Shown piece by piece: positions 30,347 to 37,779 of a DNA stretch of 64,000 bases. The stretch is from CAVSCR01 sp963726575 (GTDB lineage Bacteria > Actinomycetota > Actinomycetes > JAHEKZ01), in the NCBI GenBank assembly GCA_963726575.1, contig CAVSCR010000003.1, positions 682,001 through 746,000 of the forward strand, read 5' to 3'. The notes beneath the pieces are model-generated. The model was not told where the DNA came from. It saw only the letters and a program-made list of their open reading frames with translations, and did no database searches. Made by a program: the position numbers and the translations under genes. Every line of letters starts with the position of its first letter. The stretch's first letter is position 1.

Positions 30347-31794
30347 GTTCCCGCATCCTGGTGTCGGTCGGCACCGACCACCATCCGTTCGACCGCGTCG
30401 TGACCTGGGCTGACGACTGGCAACGGACTCACCCCGATGACGTGGTGGTGGTCCAGCATGGATCGTCGGCGGCTCCGAGGGTGGCGCAGGGAGAGGCGCT
30501 GATGGGCCACGACCGGTTGCAGGACGAGATGAAGCAGGCCGACGTCGTGGTCTGTCACGGTGGACCAGCCACGATCACCGAGGCGCGTCGGCACGGACAC
30601 CTGCCGATCTGCGTGCCCCGAGACCCCACGCGGGGCGAGCACGTGGACGACCACCAGCAACGGTTCGCCCACCACCTGGCGCGGGGGCAGCTCGTGGCGG
30701 TGGCCGAGGACCAGGCAGGGTTCACCCGTGAGATCGCCAGGTCGGTGGCCGATCCGGCGGCCTTCCGGGTGTCAGTGCCCGGGCGCGCCAGCGGCGAGCT
30801 GGCCCCTGGCGTGGTGCGCGTCGGCGAGCTGATCGACCAGCTGCTGCACCCTGACCGCAGGGGCGACGTCACCGTGTTGTACCTCGGCGGTCAGGGACGA
30901 AGCGGGTCGACCCTGCTGGAACGCGCGGTCGGACAGCTCCCCTCGGCGGTGAACGTCGGTGAGGTCGTGCATCTGTGGGAACGCGGGGTGCGCGACAACG
31001 AGCTGTGCGGATGTGGCAAGCCATTCGGCGAGTGCGAGTTCTGGACGGCCGTGGGAGACCGTGCTTTTGGTGGGTGGGACACCGTCGACGTGGATGCCGT
31101 GATCCGCCTGCGCTACGCCGTCGACCGCAACCGCTATGCGCCCCTGCTGGCCCGCCCGGGTCTGTCATCTCGTTACGAGACCCGCCACGGCGAGTACACG
31201 GAACTGTTGTCCCGGCTGTATCGCGCGATCGCCGACGTCGCCGGGGCCGACGTCGTCGTGGACTCCAGCAAACATGGGTCGTACGCGATGTTGCTGGCAC
31301 GGGTGCCGGGCGTCGACCTTCGCGTGCTACAGGTGGTGCGGGACAGTCGAGCCGTGGCGTTCGCCTGGACGAAGCGGGTCGAGCGCCCGGAGTCGCCGGG
31401 CAGCTACATGCCGGTCTACGGCCCGGTGAAGGCGTCGCTGTACTGGGACGCGCAGAACGCGCTGCTCGAGACCTTGCGCGTGCCACGCGCCGTCGTCCGC
31501 TACGAAGACTTCGTGGCCGCGCCGAAGGATGCGCTGCACGCGGTCGGCACACTCCTGGGTCGCGAGGAACCGGGCGTGCTCGACTTCCTCGACGGCGACA
31601 CGCTGCGCCTGGGGACCGACCACACCGTGGCGGGCAACCCGATGCGTTTCGCGCAGGGAGACCTGACGATTCGTTCGGACGAGGTGTGGCGTACCCAGAT
31701 GTCGCCGCGGCAGCAGCAACTCGTCAACGCGCTGACGCTTCCGCTTCGGGGTCGCTACGGCTACCGGCGTGACCCCGGACGGCGGATCGGGTGA
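30343..31794 (+). CDS. ALG13/PssE-like glycosyltransferase fused to a sulfotransferase
   Basis: A 483-residue fusion. Residues 1-165 are ALG13/PssE-like: ILVSVGTDHHPFDRVV start, VVVQHGSS, and ADVVVCHGGPATITEARRHG with PRDPTRGEHVDDHQ, which forms the UDP-sugar site. Residues 175-483 are a sulfotransferase: 5'-phosphosulfate loop YLGGQGRSGSTLLERA near 182, a CGCGKPFGECEFW cysteine cluster near 220, VVDSSKH near 305 and the 3'-phosphate motif VVRDSRAVAFAW near 327. The GTG start overlaps the ALG14-like stop. It could add a sugar and sulfate the same unit. I do not know this architecture from characterised proteins. No frameshift or stop separates the halves. Confidence 0.88.
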   Translation: MSSRILVSVGTDHHPFDRVVTWADDWQRTHPDDVVVVQHGSSAAPRVAQGEALMGHDRLQDEMKQADVVVCHGGPATITEARRHGHLPICVPRDPTRGEHVDDHQQRFAHHLARGQLVAVAEDQAGFTREIARSVADPAAFRVSVPGRASGELAPGVVRVGELIDQLLHPDRRGDVTVLYLGGQGRSGSTLLERAVGQLPSAVNVGEVVHLWERGVRDNELCGCGKPFGECEFWTAVGDRAFGGWDTVDVDAVIRLRYAVDRNRYAPLLARPGLSSRYETRHGEYTELLSRLYRAIADVAGADVVVDSSKHGSYAMLLARVPGVDLRVLQVVRDSRAVAFAWTKRVERPESPGSYMPVYGPVKASLYWDAQNALLETLRVPRAVVRYEDFVAAPKDALHAVGTLLGREEPGVLDFLDGDTLRLGTDHTVAGNPMRFAQGDLTIRSDEVWRTQMSPRQQQLVNALTLPLRGRYGYRRDPGRRIG

Positions 31795-32717
31795 CCGAAG
31801 CCACCGACTGGCCGGCCGTCGACGTCGTGGTGCCGACTCGCGACCGCCCCGAACTGCTGCGCGGGGCCATTGCCGCGATCTTGGCCCAGGAGTACCCCGG
31901 CGACGTCCGTGTGATCGTGGTCCACGACCAGAGCGAGCCGGACAACTCAGTTGTGGTGGACGACGCACACCGCAGCGTCGTCGTCCTCGCGAATGCCCGA
32001 CGCGCCGGACTGGCCGGAACCCGCAACACGGGCATCCTTGCCTCGGATCGTCCGCTGGTGGCCTTCTGCGACGACGACGACACCTGGTTCCCCGACAAGT
32101 TGCGCCGCCAGGTCGAGGTCCTCGTCAGCGACCCGGACGCTGAGTTCGTCTGCATCGGCATTCGCGTCGAGTACGGCGACGAGACGCATGACCGCACGCT
32201 CGAGCAGTACGAGGTCACGTTGTCCGATCTGCTGCGGGACCGTCTCACGGAGTTGCACCCCTCCGGCTTTCTGATGCGCCGCGACGCAGTGGTCGACGGG
32301 TTCGGGCTGGTCGAGGAGGACATCCCCGGTAGCTACGGGGAGGACTACGAGTTCCTGCTCCGTGCCGCGCGGCGCACTCCGATCCGCAACGTGTCCGAGG
32401 TCGGAGTGCGGGTGCTGTGGTCGCCACGCTCCTACTTCACCGCGCGCTGGGGCACGATGGCGACGGCCCTGGAGTGGTTGCTCGACCGCTACCCCGAGTT
32501 CCGCCAGGTGCCGGCCGGAGAGGCTCGAGTGAGCGGCCAGATCGCCTTCGCCTCGGCCGCGCAGGGTGATCGGCGCGGGGCCGTGCGCTGGGCCAAGCAC
32601 ACGTTGCGCCGCAACCTGGTGGAGCCACGTGCCTATCTCGCGTTGACCATGGCGACCGGAGCGGTCAGCGCTGACACCGTCCTGAAGCGACTGCACGCGG
32701 TGGGCAAAGGAATCTGA
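31791..32717 (+). CDS. Family 2 glycosyltransferase
   Basis: A 308-residue cytoplasmic GT-A glycosyltransferase. VDVVVPTRDRPELLRGAIAAI opens the nucleotide-binding domain. GLAGTRNTGI and the metal-binding acidic run VAFCDDDDTWFPDK follow near residues 75-105, and a GEDYEFLLRAAR segment near 180 carries the likely catalytic acid residue. It has no transmembrane segments. It is last in the operon, coupled to the fusion gene by a GTGA overlap. Donor and acceptor are unknown. Confidence 0.9.
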   Translation: MTEATDWPAVDVVVPTRDRPELLRGAIAAILAQEYPGDVRVIVVHDQSEPDNSVVVDDAHRSVVVLANARRAGLAGTRNTGILASDRPLVAFCDDDDTWFPDKLRRQVEVLVSDPDAEFVCIGIRVEYGDETHDRTLEQYEVTLSDLLRDRLTELHPSGFLMRRDAVVDGFGLVEEDIPGSYGEDYEFLLRAARRTPIRNVSEVGVRVLWSPRSYFTARWGTMATALEWLLDRYPEFRQVPAGEARVSGQIAFASAAQGDRRGAVRWAKHTLRRNLVEPRAYLALTMATGAVSADTVLKRLHAVGKGI

Positions 32718-32738
32718 CCCACCGCGTGCCGTCGAGTG

Positions 32739-33725
32739 CTATGGGTGATTGACGATCTGGCGCCAGGCATTGCGTGAGGGCGCGTCGAGCAGCCGGTAGT
32801 CGTCGCCGACCGTGGAGTCGAAGTAGCTGACGTAGGCCGCCTTCTGGTGACGCAGGTATGTGGCGCTTCGGTGCAGCCAACGCGCTCGGGTCGCTGCCGC
32901 CTTGCCGGCCGCGACCCGCGAACCGAACTCCGCAACAGCGAAGTCCTTGTGGTGGTGACGGGTGAACGGCAGCACGTACTTGAACATCTGCTTCGGCGAC
33001 GTGTAGTGACCCGATGACGCCTCGCGGTTGTAGCAGTCCCACGCGTACGTGTTGATCCACGGACCGGGGTTGTAGTCGTTGAACTGACGGTGCGAGTACG
33101 GCGACAGCGTGTAGCACATCAGGGTCAGCGTCGGACGCAGCATCGAGTTGTGCGTCACCTTGACCTGCAGGTCATGCAGATGGCGCCACGCGGCGCGGTA
33201 GCTCGAGGCCGTGAAACGGCCGCGCTCGATGTCGTCCTCGGGCTCGTGGATGTAAGTCCACCACGTGCGATGTGCCTTCGGAGCGGTCTGGAACCAGTGC
33301 TTGAAGTAGGAGTCGTACTTGCCGGACAGCACGATCGACGGCTGCACGTCGAACGACACCGCCACGGGACGATGCACGTCACCAGCTCGACCTGGCCACT
33401 GCTCCGGGAGTCCTGGGTAGAACACGCGGATCATGCGCAAGTGGTGGTACCAGCTGTCGGAACGCGCGACCGCACGTCCCCACGTCAGGCCGTTCGCGTG
33501 GACGCTGGCGCCGAAGCGCGTCGGCACGCGGTGAGGGTGCGCGTGCCGGTGGTGGTGCGAGGCGGCCTGCCGCAACGTCGTACCAGCCGAGTGCTGCGAT
33601 GCCGCAGCGAAACCGGCGAGCACGGACACTGCGGTGATCACCACGACCGCGGCGCCGAGGACTACCACGGCGAGCTTGTTGTGGGGTCGGGGCGTCGTGG
33701 GGCCGTGATGGAGGGGTGACGGCAT
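32739..33725 (-). CDS. Secreted glycoside hydrolase, GH26-like, paralogue 1
   Basis: A 328-residue protein with an N-terminal membrane segment (residues 17-42, LAVVVLGAAVVVITAVSVLAGF) and a His-rich spacer (HHHRHAHPHR) before the catalytic barrel. The acid/base Glu is probably in YIHEPEDD near 161 and the nucleophile in FAVAEFGSR near 263. It is clearly paralogous to the catalytic half of the gene at 35639 (shared GMPDQWPGRAG/GLPEQWPGRAG, HEPEDDIE, YRAAW, YFDS and DYRLLD). The ATG at 33725 has GAGGAG 6 bases upstream; a longer in-frame start at 33776 is rejected. It converges on the exopolysaccharide operon, so a role in processing that polymer is plausible. Confidence 0.72.
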   Translation of the reverse strand: MPSPLHHGPTTPRPHNKLAVVVLGAAVVVITAVSVLAGFAAASQHSAGTTLRQAASHHHRHAHPHRVPTRFGASVHANGLTWGRAVARSDSWYHHLRMIRVFYPGLPEQWPGRAGDVHRPVAVSFDVQPSIVLSGKYDSYFKHWFQTAPKAHRTWWTYIHEPEDDIERGRFTASSYRAAWRHLHDLQVKVTHNSMLRPTLTLMCYTLSPYSHRQFNDYNPGPWINTYAWDCYNREASSGHYTSPKQMFKYVLPFTRHHHKDFAVAEFGSRVAAGKAAATRARWLHRSATYLRHQKAAYVSYFDSTVGDDYRLLDAPSRNAWRQIVNHP

Positions 33726-34203
33726 GAGGAACTCCTCAGAAGGGATCGCTCGGGTCGGGGCGTCCGGTTTGGTCATCGAGGCGCAGGGCTGCGGCCTTGA
33801 GCCAGCCGGTGGGTCTCGTTACTCCGTTCGGGTGACGCCGACGGAGCCCGGGCGGGCGACGGGCGAGGAGATCGAACAGCGCAGAGCGGGCGCGGTTCCG
33901 GTGCCGGAACGCGTCGAAGCAGGCAAGGTCATGGTGGCTCCTGGACGCCTGCGGAGTTAGCTGTCGGGTTCGGGTCGGAGAGCACCCGGCCGAGCACGCT
34001 CGGCTTCACCCCAAGACCGGAGGGTCCGGTCGGGCGCCTGACCCAGTCGGGCGCCGATGGGTTCCCCGCTCCTACCCCATGAATTCGTCCACACCTGGTC
34101 GAGGGCAGGATTCGGCGGCCGACCGGGCCGACCCCAGGGATCCGAGGTCGCGTTCGATCGTACGGAGGTCAGAAGGGCGCCTGGCAAATCGACGCGCCGC
34201 CGG
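33726..34203. other. Intergenic region upstream of GH26-like paralogue 1
   Basis: A 478-base stretch without a convincing gene; short open frames lack start signals and family resemblance. It should hold the promoter of the paralogue 1 gene and the end of the pth transcript. The only recognisable element is the TCACCCG motif at 33824. I see no clear terminator with a T-run. Confidence 0.5.
33824..33835 (-). promoter_or_regulatory. TCACCCG-type motif, copy C
   Basis: The minus strand reads TCACCCGAACGG, about 100 bases upstream of the start of the secreted GH26-like paralogue 1, in the same orientation as copy B relative to paralogue 2. The function is inferred from repetition only. Confidence 0.4.
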
Positions 34204-34824
34204 TCAGTCGTTGAACTGCTGCTGCGCGGTTGCCAAACCGTTCGTCACGAGTTCGGCAACGGCATCGGCGGTACGCCCCACTTCGACGCCGAGGTCGGCC
34301 CGTTCATTCGTGCTGAAGTTGCGCAGGACGAAGGCAGCCGCATCCATCTGCCCCGGCGGTCGACCGATGCCGAAACGCGCGCGGTAGTAGTCGCCGGTTC
34401 CCAGCGATCGACGAAGCGAGCGCAGGCCGTTGTGACCATTGTCACCGCCGCCGAACTTCAGGCGCAGGTGTCCGAACGGTAGATCGAGCTCGTCGTGGAT
34501 CACCAAGAGTTGTTCGGTCTCGAGCGAGTAGAAGTCCAGCAGACCGACGACGGCCTGACCGGAGTCGTTCATATACGTCGTCGGCTTGGCCAGCACAGCC
34601 CGACGGTTGGCGAGCCGACCCTCGAGAACTTCAGCGCGCGCCCGCTTGTGACGACGGAACCCGCCGCCCATCGTTCCGGCGAGGACGTCGAGAACGAGGA
34701 ACCCGACGTTGTGACGATGACCGGCGTACTCCGCACCCGGGTTGCCGAGGCCGACGAGCAGCCACGCCTGCTCGTCGGCACCGTCGGCCGTGGGGGTCGG
34801 GCCCGGTCGCGCCGAGGATGGCAC
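34204..34824 (-). CDS. pth: Peptidyl-tRNA hydrolase
   Basis: A 206-residue enzyme that frees tRNA from peptidyl-tRNA dropped by ribosomes. LLVGLGNPGAEYAGHRHNVGF holds the catalytic His and Asn near residues 23-43, KPTTYMNDSG the substrate Asn near 81-90, and VIHDELDLPFG the catalytic Asp near 109-119, with GGGDNGHNGLRS after it. The first 20 residues are a variable extension. The GTG start is 9 bases after the rplY stop, the usual rplY-pth pair of actinobacteria. Confidence 0.96.
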   Translation of the reverse strand: MPSSARPGPTPTADGADEQAWLLVGLGNPGAEYAGHRHNVGFLVLDVLAGTMGGGFRRHKRARAEVLEGRLANRRAVLAKPTTYMNDSGQAVVGLLDFYSLETEQLLVIHDELDLPFGHLRLKFGGGDNGHNGLRSLRRSLGTGDYYRARFGIGRPPGQMDAAAFVLRNFSTNERADLGVEVGRTADAVAELVTNGLATAQQQFND

Positions 34825-34833
34825 GACCGATGA

Positions 34834-35472
34834 TCAGCTCTCGTCGGTGGACGGGGCTGGCTCGTCGGCAGCAACGCCCTCGCCCTCGACCGCGGCAACG
34901 GCCTCGCCCTCGACCGGCAGAGCTTCCTCGGTGACCGTCGGCGGTGCGAGCACGTGGACGACAACCGTGTCCGGGTCCGCGATGAGCAACGACCCGGCGG
35001 GCAGCACGATGTCGCGGGCGCGCACACTGTCGCCGATGCTGAGTCCTTCGACCGACGCCACGAGCGACTCGGGCAGGTGAGTGGCCTCGGCCTCGACGGC
35101 GAGTGTGTCGTTGACGTGCTCCAGGAGTCCTCCTGGTGCGATCTTGCCCTCGAGCTGCACCGGGATCTCGACCGTGACCTTCTCACCGCGCTGCACTGAC
35201 ACCAGGTCGACGTGCTCGATGGACCAGCGCACGGGGTCGCGCTGGATCGCCTTGGGGAGCGCCAGCTGCGGCCCGTCGGGCAACGCCAGCTCGAGCAGGA
35301 CGTTCGGGGTCTTCAGTGCCAGCGTCAGCTCGTGGGCCGGGAGTGAGACGTGCACCGGGTCACTGCCGTGGCTGTAGACGACCGCAGGGATCATCGACTG
35401 ACGACGCAGCCGTCGGGCAGCACCTTTGCCGAACTCGTTGCGGGTGGTGGCGTCGATGCGTACCTCGGGCAC
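34834..35472 (-). CDS. rplY: 50S ribosomal protein L25/general stress protein Ctc
   Basis: A 212-residue long-form L25 (CTC type) that binds 5S rRNA. The N-terminal L25 domain (residues 1-92) includes RNEFGKGAARRLRRQSMIPAVVYSHG and IQRDPVRWSIEHVDLVSV. The C-terminal TL5-type domain (95-185) includes VTVEIPVQLEG and SIGDSVRARDIVLPAG. The acidic Glu/Ala-rich tail is common in actinobacteria. It is coupled to pth downstream; prs and glmU, its usual neighbours, are displaced by about 12 kb of accessory DNA. Confidence 0.96.
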   Translation of the reverse strand: MPEVRIDATTRNEFGKGAARRLRRQSMIPAVVYSHGSDPVHVSLPAHELTLALKTPNVLLELALPDGPQLALPKAIQRDPVRWSIEHVDLVSVQRGEKVTVEIPVQLEGKIAPGGLLEHVNDTLAVEAEATHLPESLVASVEGLSIGDSVRARDIVLPAGSLLIADPDTVVVHVLAPPTVTEEALPVEGEAVAAVEGEGVAADEPAPSTDES

Positions 35473-35638
35473 GGGAACTCCTCAAGCGGGCAACTGCGGC
35501 GGGCGGTCAACCGGCGAGCGGGACAGGGCCGGGACCAGCCGGCCACGTCGATCACGGAGAACCCCATCGGGAGCACTCCCTCGCCGGGCAACGCGTCGAG
35601 TCTAACGGGGCCTGTCCAGCCTTCAAACCGCCGGCCGG

Positions 35639-37201
35639 TCAGCCGGTGACGACAGACCGCCACATGGTGCGCGAGGGGGTGTCGAGGAGCCGGTAGTCGG
35701 CGCCGATCACGGAGTCGAAGTACGTCGCGAAGACGGCATGCTGGTTGCTCAGGTACGTGGCGCAGTCGGCCAGCCACTGCGCGCGACCCGAGCCGTTGTC
35801 GTTGGGCGCCAGGATCGAGCCGAACTCCCCGATCGCAAACGGCAGGCCCACGGCGTTGCTCTTGGCGACCAGCGGTCCGAACACCGTGCTGGGGCTGGTG
35901 TAGACGCCCTTGTCGGCAGTGCGGTTGTAGCAGTCCCACCCGAGCACATCGATCGTTCCGGCACCCGGGAAGTAGTCGGCGAAGTTGCGGTGTGACGCCG
36001 GGTTCAGCGTCCAGCACATCAGGATCAACGTGCTGTGCAGCTTCGGGTTACCGGCCTGGTTGGCGAGGTCGGCCAGATGTTGCCAGGCGGCCCGGTAGTC
36101 GGCCGCGGTGAACCGGCCGGCTTCGATGTCGTCCTCGGGCTCGTGCCAGTAGGTCCACCAGATCTGCCGGTCGCGCGGAGCCGTGGCGAACCAGTTCTTG
36201 AAGAAGGCGTCGTCCTGGCCGGAGAGCACGCGCGTCGGGGAGTCCTTGAAGCTGACGCTGATCGGTCCGCCCACTGTGCCGGCGCGGCCGGGCCACTGAT
36301 CCGGCATGCCCGTGTAGTAGACACGCACGACGTCCATGCCGCCGTACCAGTCGTTGGACCGCGTCAGCGCCTGCGGCCAGCTGAGCCCGTTCTGGTACAC
36401 GCTGGCGCCGAACAAGGTCGACGAGCTGCCGCCCGGCTGCGTCGCACTCGGCGTCGGCGTCGGCGTCTGTGTGGTGGGGTCAGGCGTCGGGGTTGTCGGA
36501 TCGGGTGTCGGCGACGCACTGGTGGGGTCTGGCGTCGGCGAACCGGGATCGGTCGCCGTCGGCGTTGGGTTCGAGCCCCCGATGGTCAGGAAGCGCACGT
36601 GCATCCGCCGCAGCATCACCCTGTCGACCACAACGTGACCAGGGCCGCGAAGTCGCGGGGCGATGACGCCGACCTGCAGCCGGGCGTGCGCGCAGATCAC
36701 CCGGGTGTGAAGGGTGACGGTGCGCCAGTTGCGGTTGGTTAGGTTCACCCGTACCCGGTCGATGCCGGAGAGCCGTCCGTCGTGCCACTGCCGGACGCGA
36801 AGGACGACGGTGCTTCCGGGCTCATTCGTGCGGACGTGCACGCGCGCTTGGTAACGCTGCCCGCGCAGCGCCGGCACGTCGCCGCGACGACGGTCCAGAA
36901 CGTGTGCGACGCCACCAGCGCGCGTCGAGAGTCGGAGAGCGCGTCCGTTGCCGCCGAGTCCGGGCGCCACGATGCGGCCAAGGGCCGTTGCCGACTTCGA
37001 GGCGATCCACCCATCACGTCCTCGTGTGAAGCCCGGGTTGTCGATCAGGTTCGGACCGAACGTCACCACGCGAACCCGGTGCTGCGGCGCGCCATGACTG
37101 GGCAACGCGGATGAGGAGTTGGCCAGGATCAGGGACCCACCGCCAGCCACCACAGCGAATGTCGTCACTACGGCACTCAGACCGGCGGCAAGGCGGCGCA
37201 T
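35639..37201 (-). CDS. Secreted modular glycoside hydrolase, GH26-like, paralogue 2 with carbohydrate-binding-like domain
   Basis: A 520-residue exoenzyme. Residues 1-33 are a signal peptide. Residues 50-205 form a jelly-roll carbohydrate-binding-like domain (NLIDNPGFTRGRDGW start, ARVHVRTNEPGSTVVLRVRQW). Residues 208-258 are a Pro-Thr-Asp linker, and 260-520 a GH26-like catalytic barrel with acid/base Glu in WHEPEDD near 353 and nucleophile in AIGEFGS near 459. The catalytic half is paralogous to the gene at 32739. The substrate is unknown; position beside the exopolysaccharide cluster and the shared upstream motif suggest the same polymer or a plant/microbial mannan. Confidence 0.75.
   Translation of the reverse strand: MRRLAAGLSAVVTTFAVVAGGGSLILANSSSALPSHGAPQHRVRVVTFGPNLIDNPGFTRGRDGWIASKSATALGRIVAPGLGGNGRALRLSTRAGGVAHVLDRRRGDVPALRGQRYQARVHVRTNEPGSTVVLRVRQWHDGRLSGIDRVRVNLTNRNWRTVTLHTRVICAHARLQVGVIAPRLRGPGHVVVDRVMLRRMHVRFLTIGGSNPTPTATDPGSPTPDPTSASPTPDPTTPTPDPTTQTPTPTPSATQPGGSSSTLFGASVYQNGLSWPQALTRSNDWYGGMDVVRVYYTGMPDQWPGRAGTVGGPISVSFKDSPTRVLSGQDDAFFKNWFATAPRDRQIWWTYWHEPEDDIEAGRFTAADYRAAWQHLADLANQAGNPKLHSTLILMCWTLNPASHRNFADYFPGAGTIDVLGWDCYNRTADKGVYTSPSTVFGPLVAKSNAVGLPFAIGEFGSILAPNDNGSGRAQWLADCATYLSNQHAVFATYFDSVIGADYRLLDTPSRTMWRSVVTG
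36430..36560 (-). repeat. Tandem Pro-Thr-Asp linker coding repeat
   Basis: Imperfect tandem units encoding PTPDPTT/SPTPDPTS-like segments form the flexible linker between the binding-like and catalytic domains of the secreted hydrolase. The low-complexity, slippage-prone sequence keeps the reading frame. Confidence 0.8.
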
Positions 37202-37779
37202 CTTCGGGTGACCTCCGAGCGGTGGCGGGCGTGAAGCGACCGATGATGGGTCGCGTTTCCCGGCACATCGGGGGTCCTGGGCAGGCGGTTGACCTAGCCC
37301 AGACAGGTTCCGCCGATCAGGTGACCGCCGTGTGGGTGACCACCGGAAGGATCAGGCCGAACGGGTGAATTACAGGCTGCCGACGCGGCGCTAGTGGGTC
37401 TTCGTCATCTCCTACCCTGCAACTCGCTTCTTGATCGACCAATGCGCACAGGAGCCGGCATTCGCGGGCTGTTGCAGAGGGACCGGCTGTTCGCTGTTTG
37501 GCCAACCGTGTTGCGAGCCTGTAGCGACCCGGTTACGGTCCCCGCATGATTCTACGGGGGATCTGCGTTCGTCTTGCCTTGCTGCTTTCACGTTGCATGG
37601 GCGTGACCAGAGCGCTCGGGGTAACCGGGGCGAGCCAGGGTGCGTCCCCGGCGCCATCGGTTCTTCGGTCCATCAAAGTGTGGTGCGGGTCGGGTGGCGC
37701 TGGTCCTTCAGCTTCTCCGAGGTGGAGTTGTGAGCGTCGAACCTGCTCAGTTCCCCGAAGCGGCCTGGATGGAGTGACC
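37202..37779. other. Intergenic region between secreted hydrolase and RCC1-repeat gene
   Basis: A 578-base divergent region that must carry promoters in both directions. It holds the TCACCCG motif copy B at 37357. Two interleaved GC-rich complementary pairs could form an H-type pseudoknot in the hydrolase mRNA leader (37277-37314). No gene is called; an open frame upstream of and in phase with the RCC1 gene lacks a start signal. Confidence 0.5.
37357..37368 (-). promoter_or_regulatory. TCACCCG-type motif, copy B
   Basis: The minus strand reads TCACCCGTTCGG, 156 bases upstream of the secreted hydrolase start, with two further GGTCACC repeats on the same strand within the next 45 bases toward the gene. 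Its orientation relative to the gene matches copy C. Confidence 0.4.

Noticed and set aside
33777..33850. c-di-GMP riboswitch (GEMM) before GH26-like paralogue 1
   Set aside because: TCACCCGAACGG resembles the 5' part of some GEMM elements, but the GGGACGCAAAGCC block is absent.
36430..36560. CRISPR-like or regulatory tandem repeat
   Set aside because: Units are short, imperfect and code for the Pro-Thr-Asp linker of a secreted enzyme.
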